This document shows, in pieces, positions 8,429 to 17,057 of a stretch of 61,600 nt of DNA. Source of the DNA: Gammaproteobacteria bacterium. Lineage in GTDB: Bacteria > Pseudomonadota > Gammaproteobacteria > Pseudomonadales > Litorivicinaceae. The notes below the pieces were generated by a model. It saw only the letters and a list, made by a program, of their open reading frames with translations, ran no database searches and had not been told where the DNA came from. Both the position numbers and the translations under genes were made by a program. The DNA lies in NCBI GenBank assembly GCA_002705795.1, contig PAHG01000018.1, positions 30,455-92,054 of the forward strand, given 5' to 3'. Positions within the stretch are counted from its first letter, which is position 1; the number at the start of each line of letters is the position of its first letter.

Positions 8429-8444
8429 TGGTTGACTCCTGTTG

Positions 8445-9725
8445 TCACTTCGCGTCTGCGACTGTGAGCTTTTGGTCCTTGAAAACATAACGTCCTGCTT
8501 CGATAAATTGATATGGATCGACTGGTTTACCCTTAATCCGGACTTCGTAGTGCACGTGGGGGCCCGTCGAGCGGCCTGTACTACCTACCTCTCCCAGAGC
8601 ATCTCGGTGGTTCAAATTGTCGCCTTTTTTCACATAAATCTTTTTCAAATGTCCATAGGCAGTCTCGATACCACACCCATGATCCACGACGACAAACTTA
8701 CCATAGCCACCCTTACGGCCAGCGAACGTCACCACACCCGGCGCCGTCGCCCGCACACGTGTACCTGGCCATGCGCCCAAGTCGACACCCTCATGCCAAT
8801 CGGGCTTCCTCGTGAATGGATCTTTACGCTTGCCGTAAGCACTTGTGAGATTGTAGTAATCAACCGGTGGGGTAAGAGGAGCACATTCAAGCATCGTGTT
8901 CAAAGCTTGCCAGTCCTGACTAAGCGCCATCAATCGGTCAGATCGATCTCGAAATTTCTCGAAGACATGTTTACTGCCATCGATTTCGCGACTGGGGCCA
9001 CCGGTGCCGAACGAAGGCAAAAACCCGACAAACTCAGGGTCCGCCAGGGGCGTTCCATCGAGCGTAGCGAAACCTCTGGCGAGGGTAAGTGTCATTGTGT
9101 CGTGTAATATCTCCATCGCCACTGACTGTGTCTCGTAAGCGTTTGCCAAATCGTCGGCCACACTACTCAACCACGAGCCTACGTCATCCACCGCTTGTGG
9201 GGCCTCTCGGCCTGAGATTTCGGCTACAGAACCTGACATGTCCATCACCAACTCCGTCAAATCGGCGTTCGATTGCTCAACCGAACGGATTCTGGTGTCG
9301 AGTTCGTCTTCAAACCAGGGTATGAACGCAGTAATATTCTCCGGGGATGACCGTTTCAAAACTTCGTCAGACACATTACGAATCGATTCAAATCGAGATA
9401 CCCACTCCTCGTTTTTTTGAACCTCGTTATTAAATGCCTGACGCAACTCGTAAGCATTTTTTTGGTCGTTCTCTAGCTGAGCGATAAATGCTTGGTTCGT
9501 AGCGACTGTCTTTGCGAGCTCGGCCTCCACCACTAACCGTGCGTCATAATTCCAGGAAAAACCTACAGACGCTGCCGTCGACCAGATGAAAAATAGACCA
9601 GCGATGCATGCTGCCATTAACTGATGCCAGGTCTTCAGAACAATATACCGAGTATCAGAACCAGACCGAATCACCAAAGACCGTTCTGGGAATAACGCGA
9701 TTAACTTCTCGAAGGGTTTCTGCAT
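8445..9725 (-). CDS. Membrane-anchored M23 metallopeptidase (peptidoglycan DD-endopeptidase type)
   Basis: Zinc endopeptidase of the LytM/M23 family, anchored in the inner membrane with the enzyme in the periplasm. The helix LMAACIAGLFFIWSTAASVGF follows a short basic cytoplasmic part, then comes an extended coiled-coil-like region, and the catalytic domain occupies the last ~130 residues. Zinc and catalytic residues are visible as HEGVD (H-x3-D), YGHL and HVH. The ATG at 9725 is preferred. A TTG at 9740 and a GTG at 9734 lie just upstream, and none has a strong ribosome site. It is the first gene of the bactofilin operon, like the LmdC-BacA and Csd1-CcmA pairs that shape other bacteria, so a morphology role is likely. 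Confidence 0.9.
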   Translation of the reverse strand: MQKPFEKLIALFPERSLVIRSGSDTRYIVLKTWHQLMAACIAGLFFIWSTAASVGFSWNYDARLVVEAELAKTVATNQAFIAQLENDQKNAYELRQAFNNEVQKNEEWVSRFESIRNVSDEVLKRSSPENITAFIPWFEDELDTRIRSVEQSNADLTELVMDMSGSVAEISGREAPQAVDDVGSWLSSVADDLANAYETQSVAMEILHDTMTLTLARGFATLDGTPLADPEFVGFLPSFGTGGPSREIDGSKHVFEKFRDRSDRLMALSQDWQALNTMLECAPLTPPVDYYNLTSAYGKRKDPFTRKPDWHEGVDLGAWPGTRVRATAPGVVTFAGRKGGYGKFVVVDHGCGIETAYGHLKKIYVKKGDNLNHRDALGEVGSTGRSTGPHVHYEVRIKGKPVDPYQFIEAGRYVFKDQKLTVADAK

Positions 9726-10125
9726 AAGGCTCACTTGCAACAGGTAGTCACCAAATTGGGGCTAGGATCATACTGTCTACTGGCGTCCAACCTGGCTAGT
9801 TATTGTTGGCCAGATTGCGCGTCGTTTCAACCACAATATGGGATAACCCAATAATTGTAGGGCAACATGGGCCGCATAGCACAGAAATGTCCGATACTAC
9901 CCAACTACTGCCTCGATGAAACGGACTTGGGACTCATCATCTAACTCATAAAAACTTGATGAGCATCTATCACTCTAGGTCAACAAGGATTCTCGCGCAT
10001 TAAAAGGTTTACATATTGTCCGAACAGCAAGATCAATATCGGCAGTGCCTAGGGAAGCACTTTCATGGTAAATGTATCGACCGATTGTCCGATAAATAAA
10101 ACAGCTCTATAAATTTGAGGTCCCA
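9726..10125. other. Intergenic stretch, divergent promoter region
   Basis: About 400 bases between the leftward M23 gene and the rightward Rap1a-like gene. I see no convincing reading frame, RNA gene or strong hairpin. Near the right end TTGTCC (10085-10090) and TATAAA (10108-10113) are separated by 17 bases and could be a promoter for the rightward gene. The predicted start would then lie very close to the ATG, so this is weak. The remainder is A+T-rich in patches and otherwise featureless to me. Confidence 0.4.
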
Positions 10126-10479
10126 ATGAAGCAAATGATTCGCGCGCTCGGTCTCGTAATAACGGCAGCTTATAGCACCCATGCATCCGCTTACTCAGGC
10201 GAGTTATGGCTATCACAAGCAAACAAAACGTTTGGGACGCCCCCGAGTATGCTGGCACACGGGTTTTTGGCGGGCGTTGTGCACAGTTGGAACAATCGAA
10301 GAGAAGAAAAGTTTCCAAAACTTTGCTTCGATGCGCCAGCGGATCAAATGCAAATCAAAAATTTAATGGGGATTGTTAAAGAGTATGTTAGTGATCGCGA
10401 TCAGGATCTTAAAGTACCTGCCCAAGGCTTGATTCGTGTCGCAATGATGAGACGCTTCCCTTGCAGAGAAGAAAATTAA
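10126..10479 (+). CDS. Small exported Rap1a/Tai-like protein
   Basis: A 117-residue precursor with a clear signal peptide (about residues 1-22, ending THASA). The mature part has the hallmark layout of Rap1a/Tai-type domains: a helix with GFLAGVVHSW, a cysteine before DAPADQMQIKNLMGIVKEYV, and a C-terminal helix ending RRFPC. The two cysteines could form a disulfide. Rap1a/Tai proteins were first described as immunity partners of type VI amidase effectors, but many orphan members have unknown roles, and no effector gene is seen here. GAGG lies 5 bases before the ATG. The 3' end overlaps the convergent gene by 4 bases. Confidence 0.65.
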   Translation: MKQMIRALGLVITAAYSTHASAYSGELWLSQANKTFGTPPSMLAHGFLAGVVHSWNNRREEKFPKLCFDAPADQMQIKNLMGIVKEYVSDRDQDLKVPAQGLIRVAMMRRFPCREEN

Positions 10480-11267
10480 AGCTTTTTCTCAGACAGGACC
10501 AATTCGCGCCGATAATCCTGATAAGCACGCATTATTGACGGCTCGACTTTTTGGCATTGCAAGACATCACCTGTTGGCAACTGCATCGACAAATTTTCCC
10601 TGCTTAAGGAAGCTAGGTCGGAACCAAATCGATTAATGAATCTGTAAGAATCGACGGTTGTCTCAACAACGGTGGCCACGGGGTAGGTCACCGCTTTTAA
10701 CGCGTCAAAACGCCACAGGGATAATTCCATATTTGGGTGCGCTACCTGTATAATATATTGATGCTCTGGGGGACCCAGAAGTTTAGACGGCGCCCTATCC
10801 AGCGCACATTCCAGCGCAGAATAATCGTCCAGTTCAGTGGCGGCTCCTAATAAATAATTCCACGCTCCCTTAGGGTTATTCATACGCATCACGAAATCCA
10901 TCAGGTGCGAGTCAGCAATCACCTCTCCTGATTGTAGATCTGATATGAAAGCCTGCAAGGTAGATTGTGTATCTGGGGAATAAAACCCCTCTGTCCTGAG
11001 TCGCGAGCTAACCTTCGAGGGTTCACCCCCGGCTCGCAGGATGTCTAGGGCACGGTTGAGTTGTCTAACAAAAATATCTGGTTTTTCTAAGGCAATTTGC
11101 GTCAAGTACTGCTGCTCTGATGGCGTTTCAATCGCCACGAGTTTTTCAATTTCGGCCTGCCTGTCTGCATCCGAAATAAAAGTTACATCGGAGCGATACA
11201 AACTATCTGCGCTAGCCGACACCCCTAATAGCGCACCAACCACTGTAGAAAATAAAAAAATCTTCAT
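10476..11267 (-). CDS. Exported protein of unknown function
   Basis: I do not recognise the family. The frame could begin at 11303, but the start at 11267 gives a textbook signal peptide (MKIFLFSTVVGALLGVSASA), so I chose it; the precursor is then 263 residues. The mature protein is hydrophilic and mixed helical in its N-terminal half. It contains two cysteines (ALECALD and VLQCQKV) that could pair, and no obvious enzyme motif. It is convergent with the Rap1a-like gene (4-base overlap) and has no near neighbour upstream, so it is probably a single-gene transcript. Confidence 0.65.
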   Translation of the reverse strand: MKIFLFSTVVGALLGVSASADSLYRSDVTFISDADRQAEIEKLVAIETPSEQQYLTQIALEKPDIFVRQLNRALDILRAGGEPSKVSSRLRTEGFYSPDTQSTLQAFISDLQSGEVIADSHLMDFVMRMNNPKGAWNYLLGAATELDDYSALECALDRAPSKLLGPPEHQYIIQVAHPNMELSLWRFDALKAVTYPVATVVETTVDSYRFINRFGSDLASLSRENLSMQLPTGDVLQCQKVEPSIMRAYQDYRRELVLSEKKL

Positions 11268-11650
11268 AAAACTGACTCTACCGAGCTTTACGCAAATTGA
11301 CACTATTATTTCGACAACTCACCTGGTCGTTCAACCACGAATCAGCCGCATCGGCGTGAGCGAACCAAACTGATCTGAGACAGATACGGAAAGCTAATCA
11401 GAAAACGCTAAATGAAAACGCTGAGCAGCTTCGTCCGAGTCTAGTGGACCAATCAGATGTGCTTCAAACCAAAGTGGATTCCGTTAATATGAGGGCTCCG
11501 GAATATCGCCGCCTTCCAACGCGTAATTGTAGTTTTTAAATTTATCAACGGCTCTGCGGTCTTTACCACAGCCCGTAGCTTTGGCTAAACATAAATACTG
11601 AATTAAGTCCCATAGCGGATAGTGATGAGCGAGGAACAGATCCTTAGAGA
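11268..11650. other. Intergenic stretch with a start-less open frame
   Basis: About 380 bases between the iron-transporter ATPase stop and the exported protein start, both on the minus strand. No RNA gene, hairpin terminator or recognised operator was seen. The only notable content is a minus-strand open frame ending at 11484 whose translation (HHYPLWDLIQYLCLAKATGC and following residues) looks protein-like. It has no ATG, GTG or TTG at its head and runs into the ATPase gene. It could be a gene remnant or chance. Confidence 0.35.
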
Positions 11651-12700
11651 CTATTGTTTCGCAAAAACGACTAAGTGCTCAATATCGAGGCTTACGCCTA
11701 TTCGTTCTCCGACTTCATGATCGTGGTGCGATGGAGCCAGGCAACCGAGCACCACACCATTATCAAGCCTCACGTCGTATAAATGATGCGCACCCCGAAA
11801 ATGCTTCCCAATAAGTGTGGCCTTATAGCTTGAATCATCATCATGAATTAAATCATCAGGCCGCAAGAATATCTGTACATCAGATCCAATAGTGAACTCG
11901 AGATCTGTGTCATTTGTTAACACACCGAGCGGGCTCGATACCGATCGTGAACTTTCGACCCTCGCATCCACCATTTCGCCGGCCCCGACAAAGTGTGCCA
12001 CAAACGGGTCAGTCGGTTCGTGATACAAGTTGAACGGGGTATCGAATTGGCAACTCTGTCCCCCGTACATCACGGAAATACGATCAGCGAAATCGAACGC
12101 CTCACGTTGGTCATGCGTGACCAGTAATGAGCAGATCCCGTCACTCTTCAAAATGGTACGTACCTCGCTGGCAAGACGTCCGCGAAGTTCGGTATCAAGA
12201 CCCGAGAATGGTTCGTCTAATAATAATAACTTTGGCTTAGGTGCCATCGCTCGCGCCAAGGCCACGCGCTGCTGCTGTCCGCCGGAGAGCTCGTGTGGAT
12301 AGCGTTGGTTCAGTCCGACAAGACCAATTAGTTCGAGAAGCTCAGCGAGGCGCTTGCCCTGGCTCGCTTTTGGCCAATCCGTTAACCCGAACGTGATATT
12401 TTCCGCGACGGTAAGGTGTGGAAATAGCGCAATATCTTGAAACACCATACCGACACCACGGTGCTCAGGTGAGACTCGATGATGCTCGGTAGATAATGGT
12501 TCGTTGTCTAACCAAATCTCGCCCGAATCGAGTTCCTGGAATCCTGCAATGGCACGCAGCAATGTTGATTTTCCGCAACCACTCGGGCCTAACAGACACC
12601 CAAGTTCTTGAGGCTTTAGGCCCAAGGAAAAGTCATCAACAATTACATTATCTTGATAAGACAGCCGGATGCTGCGAACCATTAGAGCAACTGTGTCCAC
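11651..12700 (-). CDS. fbpC: Ferric-iron ABC transporter, ATP-binding subunit
   Basis: ATPase that powers import of Fe(III) across the inner membrane with the adjacent permease and binding protein. The N-terminal ABC domain shows Walker A LGPSGCGKST, Q-loop FQDIALFPHLTVAENI, signature LSGGQQQRVALARA, Walker B LLLLDEPFSGLD and the switch His in LLVTHDQREAF. The last ~110 residues form the regulatory TOBE-like region (VQIFLRPDDLI). Start is GTG at 12700 with AGGA six bases upstream. It follows the permease stop by two bases. A related sulfate, molybdate or polyamine ATPase is possible from this subunit alone, but the binding protein next door points to iron. Confidence 0.9.
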   Translation of the reverse strand: MDTVALMVRSIRLSYQDNVIVDDFSLGLKPQELGCLLGPSGCGKSTLLRAIAGFQELDSGEIWLDNEPLSTEHHRVSPEHRGVGMVFQDIALFPHLTVAENITFGLTDWPKASQGKRLAELLELIGLVGLNQRYPHELSGGQQQRVALARAMAPKPKLLLLDEPFSGLDTELRGRLASEVRTILKSDGICSLLVTHDQREAFDFADRISVMYGGQSCQFDTPFNLYHEPTDPFVAHFVGAGEMVDARVESSRSVSSPLGVLTNDTDLEFTIGSDVQIFLRPDDLIHDDDSSYKATLIGKHFRGAHHLYDVRLDNGVVLGCLAPSHHDHEVGERIGVSLDIEHLVVFAKQ

Positions 12701-12702
12701 GA

Positions 12703-14349
12703 TTATTCCTGATTCACTGATCTATTAAGCCAAACTACAGGCACCAATCCCACTAACACAATCAAAATCGAAGGCACTGAAGCGTCAACCAGGCGCTCGT
12801 CACCTGCAAGCTCATAGGCCTTAACTGCCAGCGTGTTGAAATCAAAAGGACGTAAGATCAAAGTGGCGGGAAGTTCTTTCAAAATATCAACAAAACACAC
12901 CAATACTGCAGTAAACACGGATCCTCGGATTATTGGTATATGGAGCTTCGAGATTACACCGAACTGGCTAAGTCCGAGTAGGCGCCCACTTTGATCGACA
13001 CTCGGACGAACGCGTGAAAGGCCGCTGGTTATACTCCCAGTCGCCACAGTTAGAAAACGCACAAGGTACGCAAAAACAAGGGCAACCAGTGTGCCCGATA
13101 ACCATAGCGACGGGCCCACTCCAAGTGGTTCTAGTGTTGATGAAACGAAATGATCAATGGCGCCAAAAGGTATCAATACGCCAATCGCTACGACAACCCC
13201 TGGTAGTGCGTACCCTAGTCCAACAAAAGTCGTTGCATGACTCAGCCACCGTGAAGGATACAACCGATTGGCGTAACAGATCACTAACGCCACCATCACG
13301 ACAAACAAGGATGCGGATCCGGCCAAAAAGAAGCTGTTGGCAACGAGACTCCACATCGACTGAAACTCGGCAAAAAAGAGTGCCCAGTAGCAAAGGATCG
13401 CTGTGGGCAAAAGAAAACCAAACAAAACAGGTATCAAGCACAATAGTTGAGCGACAAGTTGCCTCCATCCATTTAGCGGGATGCTTGTTTGATTTAATCT
13501 GCGGAGTCGATCCGAGTAGTAGCGTACCTTTCTTCGGGAACTTTTCTCAAAAATAACAAGGAAAAAGACGCAGCCCAAGAGCAATGTACTCAACTGGGCG
13601 GCACCAGCTGTATCGCCGAAACCGTAGTAGGTTCGAACGATTCCTGTGGTGAATGTCTGTACGCCAAAAAACTCAACTGTTCCAAAGTCGGCCAAGGTTT
13701 CCATGATCGCTAAGAGTGTTCCGGCCGCGATGGCAGGTCTAGCCATTGGAATGACGATACGGATGAATACTCTCCAACGGTCCTGCCCCAGCGTGTAGGC
13801 TGCCTCCATTAAATTTGCTGATTGTTCCATAAACGCTGCCCGAGCCAGCAAATACACATAGGGATACAGTACCAAACTCAACATCAAGGCTGCTCCTGGC
13901 AGCGATCGGATGTTAAGCATGGATTCCATTAACCAGGTCGGTGCATCCATACCCCTTAAGAACGTGAGGACAGGGCCACTGAAATCCAGTACCCCAGTGT
14001 AGGTATAGGCGAGAATATACGCAGGGTAAGCCATTGGGAGTAGCAGGAGCCACGACAACACACCTCGCCCTCTAAATCTGTAGAAAGAGATGATCCAGGC
14101 GGCGGGTACACCGAGCATAACGACGCCAACGGCCACCAATATCGATAACAGAAGAGAGTTTAGCGCATATCGACCTAGTAGCGTATCAAGCAGGTGAGGC
14201 CAGGCGTCGGAGACACCTGTGATGACAAAACTGACAACTACTAGAATAGGCAAAGCCACACAAAGAGCGGCTATGATTGTGGTTAAAAACAAACCATTGG
14301 GCCGATTGAACGCCCAACGAATTGGTTGATGACTTGAAGTTACTGCCAA
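12703..14349 (-). CDS. fbpB: Ferric-iron ABC transporter, permease subunit
   Basis: A 548-residue inner-membrane permease built of two fused halves of about six helices each, the usual layout of FbpB/FutB-type Fe(III) permeases. Each half has the ABC-permease coupling loop. In the first half it is the EAAYTLGQDRWRVFIRIVIPMARPAI stretch, and in the second the QSGRLLGLSQFGVISKLHIP segment. The start is TTG at 14349, overlapping the binding-protein stop by 10 bases with only a weak ribosome site, so translation is probably coupled to fbpA. The ATPase gene follows two bases after its stop. Confidence 0.92.
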   Translation of the reverse strand: MAVTSSHQPIRWAFNRPNGLFLTTIIAALCVALPILVVVSFVITGVSDAWPHLLDTLLGRYALNSLLLSILVAVGVVMLGVPAAWIISFYRFRGRGVLSWLLLLPMAYPAYILAYTYTGVLDFSGPVLTFLRGMDAPTWLMESMLNIRSLPGAALMLSLVLYPYVYLLARAAFMEQSANLMEAAYTLGQDRWRVFIRIVIPMARPAIAAGTLLAIMETLADFGTVEFFGVQTFTTGIVRTYYGFGDTAGAAQLSTLLLGCVFFLVIFEKSSRRKVRYYSDRLRRLNQTSIPLNGWRQLVAQLLCLIPVLFGFLLPTAILCYWALFFAEFQSMWSLVANSFFLAGSASLFVVMVALVICYANRLYPSRWLSHATTFVGLGYALPGVVVAIGVLIPFGAIDHFVSSTLEPLGVGPSLWLSGTLVALVFAYLVRFLTVATGSITSGLSRVRPSVDQSGRLLGLSQFGVISKLHIPIIRGSVFTAVLVCFVDILKELPATLILRPFDFNTLAVKAYELAGDERLVDASVPSILIVLVGLVPVVWLNRSVNQE

Positions 14350-15353
14350 CCGGCGCGGTCCATTAGTTTCACTGCTGGTTGGTTATTGACACCCAAGACG
14401 CCCAAATTCAAGGCATCCGACTTAAATTCACCCAAAGAAGCGATACTGGGTGATGAGACAACACCCGACACCACAGGGTACTCGTGATTGATCTCAGCGT
14501 AGTATGCTTGCGCATCATCTGACACCATAAACTCCAATAACCGAACGGCTTCGGTACGGTTTTTGGCGTGTTTGGTCACACCAATTCCGGACACATTAAT
14601 ATGTGACCCCCGGCCATCTTGGTTTGGAAAAAAGACACCCAGTTTGGATACGACCTCGCGATCGGCTGTCTTCTTCGAATCAATCAGGCGGCCAAAATAG
14701 TATGTGTTTGCGATCGCAAGATCGCACTGACCCGCTGCTGCGGCGCGGAGCTGATCAGTGTCACCACCCGTCGGCTTCCGAGCCAAGTTAGATACGAAAG
14801 CTTCAGCCCATTGAAGTGTGGCCTCTGGACCGTTCGCTTCTAGCATGGACGCCACCAGCGACTGGTTGTAGATGTTACCTGATGACCTAATACAAATACG
14901 TCCTTTCCATTTCGAGTCAGTTAGGGCCTCGTAAGTTGAAAGCTCCGTCGGATTCACTCGATCCTTTACGTAAAAAACTGGGCGCGAGCGTATGGTCAAA
15001 CCAAACCACTCGCTATCCACATCGCGAAGGTTTGCTGGGATTTTCTTCTGAATAAACGCATTGTTGACCGGGGAGAGAACCCCTGCCTCTTTTGCACGAT
15101 GTAGGTTCCCGGCATCAACGGTCACCAAGACATCCGCAGGCGTTGCGACACCCTCTGCTTTAATCCGCGAAAGCAGAGCGTTCGCCTTACCCGTAATCAG
15201 ATTTACCTCGATCCCAGTTTGCTCGGTAAAGCGGTCAAGCAGAGGCACGATAAGTTTATCTTTACGTGCGGAATATACATTTACTTCAGCGGCAATGGTC
15301 TGTCCTGCAAGGATTATTGCAGCTAGAGCTACTAAAATTCTGGAACTACGCAT
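14340..15353 (-). CDS. fbpA: Ferric-iron ABC transporter, periplasmic binding protein
   Basis: Class of periplasmic Fe(III)-binding proteins (FbpA/FutA/IdiA). A 22-residue signal peptide ending GQTIAA precedes EVNVYSARKDKL, the typical mature start. The adjacent tyrosines that ligate iron are seen in ANTYYFGRL, and FFPNQDGRGSHINVSGIGV is the family segment after them. The frame could start at 15380, but ATG at 15353 has AGGAG six bases upstream and yields a proper signal peptide. It is the first gene of fbpABC. A 19-base palindrome similar to a Fur box lies about 55 bases upstream, so iron repression is likely. Confidence 0.94.
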   Translation of the reverse strand: MRSSRILVALAAIILAGQTIAAEVNVYSARKDKLIVPLLDRFTEQTGIEVNLITGKANALLSRIKAEGVATPADVLVTVDAGNLHRAKEAGVLSPVNNAFIQKKIPANLRDVDSEWFGLTIRSRPVFYVKDRVNPTELSTYEALTDSKWKGRICIRSSGNIYNQSLVASMLEANGPEATLQWAEAFVSNLARKPTGGDTDQLRAAAAGQCDLAIANTYYFGRLIDSKKTADREVVSKLGVFFPNQDGRGSHINVSGIGVTKHAKNRTEAVRLLEFMVSDDAQAYYAEINHEYPVVSGVVSSPSIASLGEFKSDALNLGVLGVNNQPAVKLMDRAGWQ

Positions 15354-15409
15354 TAATCTCTCCTTATATGAGTTATTCAATAAAGAAAGACTAGCCTAAT
15401 GCAAATCTA

Positions 15410-15428
15410 AATGCAATACATTCGCATT
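15410..15428 (-). promoter_or_regulatory. Putative Fur-type iron operator upstream of fbpA
   Basis: An imperfect 19-base inverted repeat, AATGCAATACATTCGCATT, lies 57 bases upstream of the fbpA ATG. Its arms AATGC and GCATT are perfect. Its left 13 bases agree at 9 positions with the AATGATAATCATT core of the Fur consensus. A second AATGCAAAT half-site begins at 15398, as is common in arrays of Fur sites. The assignment rests on position in front of an iron importer plus this similarity; no binding is shown. Confidence 0.4.
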
Positions 15429-15443
15429 AAGATTTATAAGCGA

Positions 15444-15905
15444 CTAATTAACTTCCGACCAACCGATACCAATAAGTTGGTTTGCCTTGAACAGTAGGGC
15501 ACGAATATCATCGACACCGTTCACTTTCGTCCGAAAGTAAAGTACGTCATAGACCTCACCACCTTTGACGTAGTGATCAGCCAAGGTTACTCCATGATCA
15601 ACATTAGCTGCTGGACCAAGGATCTCAAGCACCTCATCCTTTGTTTGCCCAACTCGAACCTTCGCAACTTGATTAGCATCAAGCTCAATGGCGATTTTTT
15701 TTACAGACTCCGAATTTTTAAGGGGTTCAGAGGGCGTCAACCCTGCGTCTTTGACAGGCTCAGTAAGCGATGATTCTTTCTCAGAATTCCAAAAATCCAC
15801 ATCAAATTTCCAAGATCCCAGATCCGTCGGTAATTTCCAAGATTCGGGAATCGTCGAACAAGCGCTGATACTGAAGGATGCCAGGAGAATAATTAGTAAT
15901 CGCAT
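15444..15905 (-). CDS. Outer-membrane lipoprotein, SmpA/BamE-like or DUF3192-like fold
   Basis: A 153-residue lipoprotein. The signal peptide ends in the lipobox ISAC, so Cys16 becomes lipidated; the next residue is Ser, which favours outer-membrane sorting. A linker of about 60 residues leads to a C-terminal domain with VAKVRVGQTKDEVLEILGP, the start of a BamE/OmlA-type beta-lactamase-inhibitor-like fold, followed by YDVLYFRT and a terminal beta strand. It is not a canonical BamE because the N-terminal region differs. It stands alone between fbpA and nagA with short gaps. The function is unknown beyond the fold. Confidence 0.68.
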   Translation of the reverse strand: MRLLIILLASFSISACSTIPESWKLPTDLGSWKFDVDFWNSEKESSLTEPVKDAGLTPSEPLKNSESVKKIAIELDANQVAKVRVGQTKDEVLEILGPAANVDHGVTLADHYVKGGEVYDVLYFRTKVNGVDDIRALLFKANQLIGIGWSEVN

Positions 15906-15971
15906 GTCAAATCCTTTCTTTTAAGATACCGCTATTGAACATTAATCGAGCGCTATTGTCGCCCCACACCT

Positions 15972-17057
15972 TCAAATCTCAAATATCAACTCACCATCAA
16001 TCCAAACTGATTCCAGCGCATGATCACGAAAGGTAACAAAATCCGCCACGTTCCCGAGAGCGATCGCACCCTGATTCTGTAACCCAAGCCATGACGCTGG
16101 ACGCAGACTGGTCATGGCAGCGATCTCGAGCCAATCCAAACCAAACTGGCACAATGTTTGTACAGTAACTGACGCGGTTGCAGCGCTCCCGGCAAGCGTC
16201 CCGTCACCCAAACAAACCACATCATCTTTTTTGAAGACTCTGTGTGTCCCGAGTTGATACTCGCCGTCTGGCATCCCTGCTGCCGAGGTTGAATCAGTCA
16301 CAGAATATAACTTGGAGATATGCTCCCGTGCCAATTGAAAAGTAGGCTCCTTGACGTGGACCCCGTCGCAAATAATTTCTGAATATTCAGCAGCCGATAA
16401 GGCGGCCTGCGCAACTCCGGGACTACGATGGTGGATACCAGTCATCGCATTAAAGAGGTGAGTCACGCCCACTCCACGCTCTAATAATCCACAAACATGG
16501 TGATAATCACAACCTGAGTGACCGACCTGAAGCCTCACATTAAATTCCTCAGCGAGCGAGGGCATGATTCCTTCTGGATCTTGCTCTGGCGCATAAGTCA
16601 TCACACGGACAACACCAGACTCAAACCATGACCGAACCTTGATCGCATCAACACACCGTGTCAACGGTGGTTGAGCACCGAGCTTCCCTTCGTTTAAATA
16701 GGGGCCTTCCAGATGGACGCCGAGGCAACGTGCCTCGGACTGATCGCGAGATTGCATCACAAGACTTACCGCCTCTAGCACCCGCTCAATTGACGCATCA
16801 TCTGCGGTCACAGTCGTTGCCAAAAAGCCCGTTAAACCATATTGAGCATGCGTTTGTGCGAGCGCACGAATTCCAGGTATACCATCCATCACATCGCCAC
16901 CGCCACCGCCGTGAATATGACAATCGATTATCCCTGGAAGAATGATCCGGTCGTCCACTTGGGTTAACTCGGACAAAGACTCTATGTTTTTCCCAAACCG
17001 AAGCGACCCATTAATTAAACCCTCAGGAGTCACAAGGTGGCCAGTTAATTCAGGCAT
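15972..17057 (-). CDS. nagA: N-acetylglucosamine-6-phosphate deacetylase
   Basis: Metal-dependent amidohydrolase that removes the acetyl group from GlcNAc-6-phosphate. The motifs are HIHGGGG (metal-binding HxH), GVHLEGPYLNEGKLGAQP with the metal-ligand Glu, VGHSGCDYHHV, VTHLFNAMTGIHHRSPG with its catalytic-site His, and VTDSTSAAGMPDG with the catalytic Asp. ATG at 17057, preceded by GGAAG, overlaps the kinase stop by 8 bases; a TTG at 17075 is less likely. The adjacent kinase would supply its substrate, so the pair converts GlcNAc to glucosamine-6-phosphate. No nagB deaminase is present in the window. Confidence 0.93.
   Translation of the reverse strand: MPELTGHLVTPEGLINGSLRFGKNIESLSELTQVDDRIILPGIIDCHIHGGGGGDVMDGIPGIRALAQTHAQYGLTGFLATTVTADDASIERVLEAVSLVMQSRDQSEARCLGVHLEGPYLNEGKLGAQPPLTRCVDAIKVRSWFESGVVRVMTYAPEQDPEGIMPSLAEEFNVRLQVGHSGCDYHHVCGLLERGVGVTHLFNAMTGIHHRSPGVAQAALSAAEYSEIICDGVHVKEPTFQLAREHISKLYSVTDSTSAAGMPDGEYQLGTHRVFKKDDVVCLGDGTLAGSAATASVTVQTLCQFGLDWLEIAAMTSLRPASWLGLQNQGAIALGNVADFVTFRDHALESVWIDGELIFEI

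Noticed and set aside
8442-9107. A 221-residue plus-strand open frame opposite the M23 gene
   Set aside because: Lies antisense to the conserved M23 domain; no family sequence, and irregular codon use.
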